64,000 bases of DNA from Bog-473 sp963719485 (GTDB lineage: Bacteria; Actinomycetota; Acidimicrobiia; Acidimicrobiales; RAAP-2): contig OY970387.1 of NCBI GenBank assembly GCA_963719485.1, positions 1,922,001 through 1,986,000 on the forward strand. Reading direction: 5' to 3'. The notes under the pieces were generated by a model. It was not told the DNA's origin, did not search any database, and saw nothing but the letters and a program-made list of their open reading frames with translations. This document shows positions 58,546 through 64,000 of the stretch, one piece after another (the stretch's first letter is position 1; each line of letters opens with the position of its first letter). A program made the position numbers and the translations under genes.

Positions 58546-59037
58546 CGGAAGCGCCGAGACTGTGGCTTGGAAGAGGTTTCGCCGCCAGCCGCTAACGGTG
58601 GTCGCAGGAACGGCCGGCGCCGGGAACAACACGACGAGTTGGGACGCGACGCTCACTGTGGCCGTACCCGTGAGCGCGGTGAGCGGTGCCAACCCCGCCA
58701 CGGTCACGCATTCGGTTTCCTAGTGGACCCGCTTCGAGTCGGACGCCGCCTCAGGACAGTCGAGCCTGCGCTCACCGCCACTCCTGGGCGTGATCCCCAG
58801 TAAGGGTTTGCGGGCGCCGCCCCTCCGACACCACAGCCCTGGTCCTTCAGCGCAACCGTGGGATCGGCCCTTCTGTTGCCCCCGATATCCCAAGTTGGAT
58901 GACGCCGGTCGAGCCCCAGAGATACCGAGGTTGTTGATGTCCCCGGACTCTTATACTCGGCTTGACAGAGGTTCCATTGCGACCCAATCCCTGGCAGTGT
59001 GAAGTAGCAGCTCATCAAGGGAGTAGCGACCACCATC
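58546..59037. other. 492-base non-coding stretch with a surface-protein C-terminal remnant
   Basis: At 58562-58723 (+) the frame reads 'TVVAGTAGAGNNTTSWDATL' and 'TVAVPVSAVSGANPATVTHS' before TAG. This style matches the C-terminal strands of WxL-like surface proteins, so it is probably the tail of another lost gene. The remaining 300 bases hold no gene; a TTGATG...TATACT pair near 58937-58960 could be the promoter of the acidic-protein gene at 59038, but spacing is only 12 bases, so this is weak. Confidence 0.35.
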
Positions 59038-59490
59038 ATGACTGACATCTCGAAACAGCCACCCGAAGACAGCACTCTGTACGAGGGCGTAGACGAAGCG
59101 CTCGACGAGCAGGACGCAACGGGCGAGGGTTTTGGCCAGCGGGATATCGAGGACATGACAGTCGATCGGACCGCGCTGAAAGAGATCGGAGGCGACCTCG
59201 AGGATGAGGACCGGCTATCCGTTCTGGAGGGGGGCATTGACGACCCAGACGGGTCAGGGCCCGCGGAAGACGCAGACGACGTGGAAGCGGGCTGGGACGT
59301 CGACCCCGTGACCGCCGATCGTCGCGGCGGCAGGCAAGTCGGTGTCGGCGGGGAGGCTGACGAAGTCGGCGAGGATGAGTTGCTCCCGGATGTCGAGGAC
59401 GACCCAGAACTTGAAGTGACCGACACCGATCCCGCTGATTTGGAGAATATTCCTGAGGGCTTCCCCAACGTCGACCTTGACGGCCAGTAA
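59038..59490 (+). CDS. acidic low-complexity protein (DUF5709-like)
   Basis: 150 residues, start ATG 59038 behind AGGGAGTAGCGACCACC. It is dominated by Asp/Glu ('EGVDEALDEQDATGEGFGQRD', 'EIGGDLEDEDRLSVLEGG', 'DEVGEDELLPDVEDDPEL') and has no membrane segment. The opening 'PPEDSTLYEGVDEALDEQ' resembles the DUF5709 family of actinobacteria, whose members are disordered acidic proteins of unknown function. It precedes the RecQ-like gene by 56 bases; whether they are related is unclear. Confidence 0.65.
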   Translation: MTDISKQPPEDSTLYEGVDEALDEQDATGEGFGQRDIEDMTVDRTALKEIGGDLEDEDRLSVLEGGIDDPDGSGPAEDADDVEAGWDVDPVTADRRGGRQVGVGGEADEVGEDELLPDVEDDPELEVTDTDPADLENIPEGFPNVDLDGQ

Positions 59491-59546
59491 AGGGGTCGGA
59501 GCCTCTCCCGCTGCGCCCGGCGAGGCAAAGGTGTAGGAACCGCAGA

Positions 59547-61167
59547 ATGGCAGTGACAGTCCCGACAGCCGACTCGATTCGGCGCCTGGCCCGAGATCGG
59601 CTGGGGTTCGAACAACTGCGACCTGGCCAGCTCGAGGCAATCAGCGCCGCAGCCGTCGGCCACAGCGTCGTGGCCGTGCTGCCAACCGGTGCCGGCAAGT
59701 CCGCCATCTACGAACTGGCCGGACTGTTGAGGGCGGGCCCGACGGTGGTGGTGTCTCCGCTGATCGCCTTGGAGGACGATCAGCTCGCGCATCTCCACGC
59801 CGCTGGCTTGTCGGCCACCGTCGTGAACTCGAAGTTATCGAGGCGGGCTCGGGCGGAGGCGCTCTCGATGGTTGGTGACGACAACGAGTTTGTGTTCGTC
59901 GCGCCCGAGCAGCTCACCAACCCTGAAACCAGAGCGGCGCTGACGAGGGTCCAGCCGGGTCTGTTCGTCGTCGACGAGGCCCATCTCGTCAGCCAGTGGG
60001 GCCAAGACTTTCGTCCGGACTACCTGCGACTCGGCGCTCAGGCCGACGCACTGGGCGCCGAGGTACGAATGGCGTTGACGGCGACTGCAGCTCCGCCCGT
60101 GCGCGAGGAGATCATCAAACGGCTCGGGCTTCAGGAACCGGAGGTGGTGATCGGCGACTTCAACAGACCAGAGATCAGCCTGAGCGTCCATCGCGTCTTC
60201 TCCCGCGAGGGTAAGCGGCGGGCCATCGAACAGGCGGCATCCGACTTGGAAGGGTCCGGGATCGTCTACGCCGCCACGCGTGCGGGGGCCCAAGAGGCCA
60301 AGGATGCTCTCGCCGCGGCCGGGCACAGTGTGACGCTGTACCACGCGGGACTTCCGATAGCCGTCAGGCGCCAGGCCATGCAGTCATTCCTCGATGGGTC
60401 GACGCGGATCATGGCCGCCACGGTGGCCTTCGGAATGGGTATCGACAAGGCCGATGTGCGCTGGGTCGTGCATGCCGACCCACCTGGTTCAATCGACTCC
60501 TACTACCAAGAGATTGGACGCGCCGGGCGGGACGGAAAACCGGCGCAGGCCCAACTGCTCTACCACGATGCCGACCTGGCTGTCGTTCGACACCTCGCAG
60601 CAAGAGATGGTGTCTCGGAGGCGACCGTCGCCGACGTCGCGCATCGACTGGCCGACGGGCTCGCCGGCAACGGCATCGACCCTCTCGCCGGTGCCGCCCG
60701 TAGCGCGCGCTCGGAGACCCTGGCGCTTGCCCGCCTGGTAGATATCGGCGCCGCTAATTTGGGTGGCCGATGGGGGAGTGCGGTGGAACGAACTGATGAG
60801 CGTTGCTTCGTCCCTCGAAGCATCTGCAAAGAAGTCAAGTCGCGAGCAGGAGGTCCAGTCCTCTCGTCTTGAGATGATGCGTCGCTACGCCGAGCACACC
60901 GGATGCCGGCGGTCATTCCTGCTGACCTACTTCGGGCAGAACTACCCAGGTCCGTGCGGCAATTGTGACAACGACCTTCAGCGCCCCGCGACCCCGCACT
61001 GGGAAGAGCCCTTCCCGATCGGGGCCCGCGTAGCCACCGAGCACTGGGGCGAGGGCACGATTCAGCGATACGACCGGGATCAGGTGACGGTTCTCTTTGA
61101 CGACCACGGCTATCGGGATCTCCTCGTGTCGACGCTGCTCGAGAAGAATTTGATACGGCCGGCCTAG
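59547..61167 (+). pseudogene. recQ: RecQ-like DNA helicase, split by a +1 frameshift
   Basis: Frame 1 (59547-60872) holds the helicase core: 'LGFEQLRPGQLEAI', Walker A 'VLPTGAGKSAIY' (about 44-55), 'VVDEAHLVSQWGQDFRPDY' with the DEAH box (about 142), 'MALTATAAPPVREEI' and motif VI 'YYQEIGRAGRDGKP' (about 314-327). It then ends in an unrelated tail. Frame 2 (to 61167) gives the expected RecQ C-terminus with Zn-binding region 'RLEMMRRYAEHTGCRRSFLLTYFG' plus 'CGNCDN'. The join is near 60765-60770, where one extra G (TTGGGTGGCCGAT) breaks 'LG-ADGGVRW'. The repaired protein would be about 539 residues, a normal RecQ length. Confidence 0.85.
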
Positions 61168-61313
61168 CGAACTCCCAATGGCGAGAGCCCGTCGAACTCC
61201 CGGATGCAATTCGTCGAGAGCGCTCCGACGGTATCGATGTTCCGTCCGACTTAGTGAACGACGGTGCTGAAGTGGAGTCCGATGCGAAGCGGGCTCACGG
61301 CAGCCAGGGTCGC

Positions 61314-61679
61314 TCAGTACGGACTCGCCTGATTGGCGACAATCGTGAGGCTCGTGATCTTGTCGTCACAGACTCCGAAGTAGCTGGTCAGGACCAGCTC
61401 GTCGGGCAGATTGGTCTTGTCGTAAGTCCCGTCGATGCGGGCTCGGACGATGATGTCGCCGTAGTGGTCGAGGACCTCGCGGACCTCCATCGTGACGTGG
61501 TCCCCGACTATCTCCTTGGCCATGAAGGCACGGATCGCATTGGTGCCCCACATTTCTCGACTGACGTCGTTGACATAGGCGTCGGGCGTGAAGGTGGCAA
61601 TGATCCGGTCGAGGTCGAAGTCGTTGACCGCCGTGACGAACTCGGCGACCACACCTCGGAGTTCGGTGGCAACAGGCAT
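61314..61679 (-). CDS. NTF2-like (SnoaL-type) protein
   Basis: 121 residues from the ATG ending at 61679, behind a GGGAGGAAACC site. The cone fold is typical: 'VVAEFVTAVNDFDLDRIIATFTPDAYVNDVSREMWGTNAIRAFMAKEIVGDHVTMEVREVLDHYGDIIVRARIDGTY' then 'LVLTSYFGVCDDKITSLTIVANQ'. The Asp/Arg pattern in the middle strands fits ketosteroid-isomerase-like members with unknown substrate. It is divergent from the MerR gene, and the MerR-type promoter region lies between them, so it is the likely regulated target. Confidence 0.82.
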   Translation of the reverse strand: MPVATELRGVVAEFVTAVNDFDLDRIIATFTPDAYVNDVSREMWGTNAIRAFMAKEIVGDHVTMEVREVLDHYGDIIVRARIDGTYDKTNLPDELVLTSYFGVCDDKITSLTIVANQASPY

Positions 61680-61770
61680 GGTTTCCTCCCTTGTTCTGAT
61701 CAGGCTCCGATGGCCGATGAGCCCATGTTGGAAGATGCCGTCAGGAGAGAGTCAAGAGCCGCCAGCCAGA

Positions 61771-61801
61771 TTGACTCTCCCCCTACAGGAGGGTCGAGAA
61801 T
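61771..61801 (+). promoter_or_regulatory. MerR-type promoter with 19-bp spacer and operator
   Basis: TTGACT (61771-61776) and GAGAAT (61796-61801) are separated by 19 bases instead of 17, the distorted spacing repaired by MerR activators. Between and around them, GACTCTCC and GGAGGGTC form an inverted repeat (seven of eight bases pair). A start about seven bases after the -10 would coincide with the merR ATG at 61808, giving a leaderless message. Confidence 0.6.
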
Positions 61802-61807
61802 GTTGAC

Positions 61808-62635
61808 ATGGCTGGCTCGTTGACGATCGGCGACTTCTCCCGGGTCACCTTCCTCAGCGTGAAGACCCTGCGCCACTACCACCGGGTCGGCTTGCTCGAA
61901 CCCGCAGACGTCGATCCGGTCACCGGCTACCGCCGATACACGAGCGCCCAGATCCCGGTCGCACAGGTGATCCGACGGTTCCGGGATCTCGACATGCCGC
62001 TCGACGACATCGGCTCCGTTCTCCGGGCAACCGATCAGACGACTCGGTCCCAACTCATCGCCGCGCACCTCTCCCGCTTGGAGGAGACCCTGGCCCACAC
62101 CCAACGCGCCGTAGCCTCCCTGCGCGAGCTGCTCGAACACCCCTCGCTGTCCGCGGTGATCGAGCACCGTCGTATACCAGCTACCCAGACCGCCGCCATC
62201 ACGTCCACGGTGGAGGTCAGGGATCTGTCGTCCTGGTATGGGGGGGCAATGGGTGAGATTCAGGGGACCCTCTCGGCGCAGGGCATCGCTGCCTCGGGAC
62301 CTCCCGGCGGGATCTACGCCTACGAGCTCTTCGCCGAGGAGCGCGGTGACGCCACCCTCTTCTTCCCCGTGACGCGTGAGGTCCGGCCGGTGGGGCGGGT
62401 CGGACCGATCTGGGTGTCGGGGGCAGAGCTGGCCGTCATCGTCCACAACGGCTCCCATGACGACCTGGACCGCTCCTATGGGGCGCTGGCGACATACGTG
62501 AGTGAACACGCCCTCGCGGTGGACGGTCTGATCCGCGAGTACTACTTGGTCGGACCCCCCGACGCTGACGACGAGTCGACGTGGAGAACCGAGATCTGCT
62601 GGCCAATCTTCGACACCGCCAGCAGCGTTGGTTGA
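61808..62635 (+). CDS. MerR-family regulator with GyrI-like effector domain
   Basis: 275 residues from ATG 61808, with the promoter just upstream. The MerR helix-turn-helix is at about 3-40 ('LTIGDFSRVTFLSVKTLRHYHRVGLLEPADVDPVTGYRRYTSAQIPVAQVIRRFRDLDMPLDDIGSVL'), followed by a coiled-coil dimer helix (about 70-110) and a GyrI/BmrR-like ligand domain (about 130-270: 'TSTVEVRDLSSWYGGAMGEIQGTL', 'VHNGSHDDLDRSYGALATYVSEHAL'). It senses a small molecule, often lipophilic or cationic, and switches the promoter by DNA distortion. The divergent NTF2-like gene is the other likely target. Confidence 0.9.
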   Translation: MAGSLTIGDFSRVTFLSVKTLRHYHRVGLLEPADVDPVTGYRRYTSAQIPVAQVIRRFRDLDMPLDDIGSVLRATDQTTRSQLIAAHLSRLEETLAHTQRAVASLRELLEHPSLSAVIEHRRIPATQTAAITSTVEVRDLSSWYGGAMGEIQGTLSAQGIAASGPPGGIYAYELFAEERGDATLFFPVTREVRPVGRVGPIWVSGAELAVIVHNGSHDDLDRSYGALATYVSEHALAVDGLIREYYLVGPPDADDESTWRTEICWPIFDTASSVG

Positions 62636-62690
62636 GTCGTCTCAGGAGGGGCGATCACCTTTGGGGGGTCGGGTGATTCCCACGCTGCCC

Positions 62691-63347
62691 TCAAGTCTGT
62701 CCGTCGTATCCGGATGCGAACAGATAGCTGACCGCGAGGCTCCGGTACGGGCGCCAGCGGTCCGACAGCTCGACCAGCTCCTCGTCGGTCGGCGGGTGGT
62801 CAAATGAATATTCTCGTTGGATCGTGCGCCGAAGGGCCAGGTCGCCCGAGAGGAACACGTCAGGTCGGTTGAGGGCGACCAGCAGGAAGCCGCGAGCCGT
62901 CCAAGGTCCGATCCCGGGTACGTCGGTCAAGGCTGCTTCGATCTCCTGGTCCGTCATGGACGCAAAGGCCGCTTGGCTCAGGCGCCCGTCGACGAACCTC
63001 TGAGCAAGCGCCCGCAATGTGTCGCCCTTTCGAGCCGAGAACCCACTGTCCCTTAGCACTTTCGGGTCAGCCGAGAGCAGCTCCGCCGGCGACGGCATAT
63101 GGCCGCCAAAGCGCTGCTGCAGATGCGAGATGATCGCCCGGGTCGAGGCGACGGAGAGTTGCTGGCCCGCAACCTGAAAGATCAGCGTCCCGAAGGCGTC
63201 GAGGGGAGGAAGCTCGTCCATCCATGCCCGAGGACGAAAGTCTGGCCGCGCGTCGATCAGCTTCGCCAGGACCGGATCCGCCTTGCGAAGAAACTCGCGT
63301 GCATCCGAGTCAGCCTTCGCGGCTCGCTTGCGGGGTGTCGCATCCAT
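62691..63347 (-). CDS. DNA-3-methyladenine glycosylase II, AlkA-like (HhH-GPD)
   Basis: 218 residues from the ATG ending at 63347, spaced seven bases from GGGGA; ATGs at 63353 and 63368 are also in frame. The HhH-GPD motif is 'LTDVPGIGPWTARGFLLVALNRPDVFLSGDLALRR' (about 145-179), with the helix-hairpin-helix 'VPGIGPWTA' and the catalytic Asp in 'GDLALRR'. The N-terminal 'FGTLIFQVAGQQLSVASTRAII' is the usual helix for AlkA-type enzymes. It removes alkylated bases in base-excision repair. The first 25 residues are basic and probably unstructured. Confidence 0.88.
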   Translation of the reverse strand: MDATPRKRAAKADSDAREFLRKADPVLAKLIDARPDFRPRAWMDELPPLDAFGTLIFQVAGQQLSVASTRAIISHLQQRFGGHMPSPAELLSADPKVLRDSGFSARKGDTLRALAQRFVDGRLSQAAFASMTDQEIEAALTDVPGIGPWTARGFLLVALNRPDVFLSGDLALRRTIQREYSFDHPPTDEELVELSDRWRPYRSLAVSYLFASGYDGQT

Positions 63348-63501
63348 GGTCATTTCCCCGGTGAGCACGGTCTCGACCGACCGGGGCGAGTGCTTCCGAT
63401 AGTGATCTGCACTGTGGACATTCGAGGCTCCTTGGAGTCAGCCGAATGATGGAAGGCATCGACCCTACCCGGGTCGCCGGCTTTTCGTTCGGGGATGAGC
63501 A

Positions 63502-64000
63502 CTATGCCTGCAGCTGGCCGCCCTTGGTCTCGGCAGGCTCGCGGTGGCGGAGAAGTGCCCAACCCGACACGGTGACGCCGAGCGCGACGAGGATGGCGAA
63601 TCCGAGCACCGTGTTGGGAATGCTCGCGCCTTGGTCGAGCGCGATGCCGGCCCCGACCACCGGAATCGAGAGTCCTACGTAGAGGGCGACAAGGAGCTTC
63701 GATGTCATGGCGAGACGGTTTTCGGGTGCGGCTGCTTCGAGCACGATTCCGGTGGTCCCCTTGAACACCGCACCAAGGCCGGCGCCGATCAGCGCACCAC
63801 CGAGCAGGAAGAGCGCAAGGTTCGGGGTCGAGAGGCGAACGGAGATGACGAGGAGTAAGAGTCCAGCCAGCATGGAGATCGTGCCGAGGGCGAGCACACG
63901 CGATGCTTGCAGCCTGGACGTTGCCAGCTGGGAGACCACTCCGCAGGAAAACACCAAGAAGAGCGTTGCGCCGGCGAGTGCGTGCGAGGGGTAGCCCAGG
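63502..64000 (-). CDS. MFS transporter, C-terminal part (5' partial at window edge)
   Basis: About 166 residues are visible, reading off the end of the window. Six hydrophobic segments fit the last helices of a 12-TM transporter: 'ALGTISMLAGLLLLVISV', 'LALFLLGGALIGAGLGAVF', 'LLVALYVGLSIPVVGAGIAL' and 'LGFAILVALGVTVSGWALL', ending in a short charged tail. The 'GALIGAGLGAVFKGTTGIVLE' part is like the motif near helix 10 in drug exporters. Substrate and N-terminal half are outside the window. Confidence 0.8.
   Translation of the reverse strand, partial: LGYPSHALAGATLFLVFSCGVVSQLATSRLQASRVLALGTISMLAGLLLLVISVRLSTPNLALFLLGGALIGAGLGAVFKGTTGIVLEAAAPENRLAMTSKLLVALYVGLSIPVVGAGIALDQGASIPNTVLGFAILVALGVTVSGWALLRHREPAETKGGQLQA

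Noticed and set aside
1..64000. CRISPR arrays, rRNA genes and complete tRNA genes
   Set aside because: No regularly spaced direct repeats, no rRNA sequence and no full tRNA cloverleaf were found; the only tRNA sequence is the 3' half at 51093.

Overview
This is GC-rich, gene-dense DNA whose gene families point to an Actinomycetota bacterium. The evidence is a TIGR03084-type DinB-fold protein, an LLM flavin enzyme next to an F420-reductase-like gene, an MmpL-type exporter, CaiB/BaiF CoA transferases, a DUF35 plus Ltp2-like pair, and a fragment of the 'VASDGGVFAFGDA' repeat proteins. An environmental lineage such as Acidimicrobiia is possible, but that is inference.

Bases 1-23.5 kb form a catabolic block for a CoA-activated carbon skeleton. 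It runs: two AMP-forming ligases, a FAS1-like dehydratase, four crotonases, an acyl-CoA dehydrogenase, a double CaiB/BaiF CoA transferase, DUF35 plus an Ltp2/thiolase-fold protein (suggesting side-chain retro-aldol cleavage), a cysteine-less isochorismatase-fold protein, a DinB-fold protein, a complete branched-chain-type ABC importer with a fused LivH-LivM permease, an amidohydrolase, a TetR, an alpha/beta hydrolase and a cytochrome P450. Many genes overlap by 1-4 bases, so long co-transcribed units are likely.

Bases 23.6-44.8 kb carry smaller enzyme genes and many regulators: SDR, a second amidohydrolase divergent from a TetR, NTF2-like proteins, a LUD protein, alpha/beta hydrolases, aldo/keto reductase, AraC, a giant LuxR (LAL), metallo-beta-lactamase fold, MarR with an FAD oxidoreductase, LLM oxidoreductase with an F420-reductase-like partner, an NmrA-like protein and a VOC protein. 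Six copies of one 16-bp palindrome, CATAGT-N4-ACTATG, lie in front of six transcription units between 8.2 and 44.3 kb. One copy sits between the TetR at 25.7 kb and its divergent neighbour. This is the best evidence here for an undescribed regulon.

Bases 44.9-51.2 kb are a mobile-element zone: a PD-(D/E)XK-like protein, a secreted PDZ protein split by a complete RIT (recombinases-in-trio) element with about 95-bp terminal inverted repeats, and the 3' half of a tRNA-Met that looks like an attachment-site scar.

Bases 51.2-64 kb hold an HxlR regulator facing a DUF302 gene, an alpha/beta hydrolase, a methyltransferase, an MMPL exporter, a stretch of gene remnants (57.1-58.7 kb), an acidic protein, a RecQ-like helicase, an NTF2-like protein divergent from a MerR regulator, an AlkA-like glycosylase and the end of an MFS transporter.

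Three otherwise convincing genes (DUF35, FAD oxidoreductase, RecQ) are each broken by a single-base frameshift, which may be real or sequence error.
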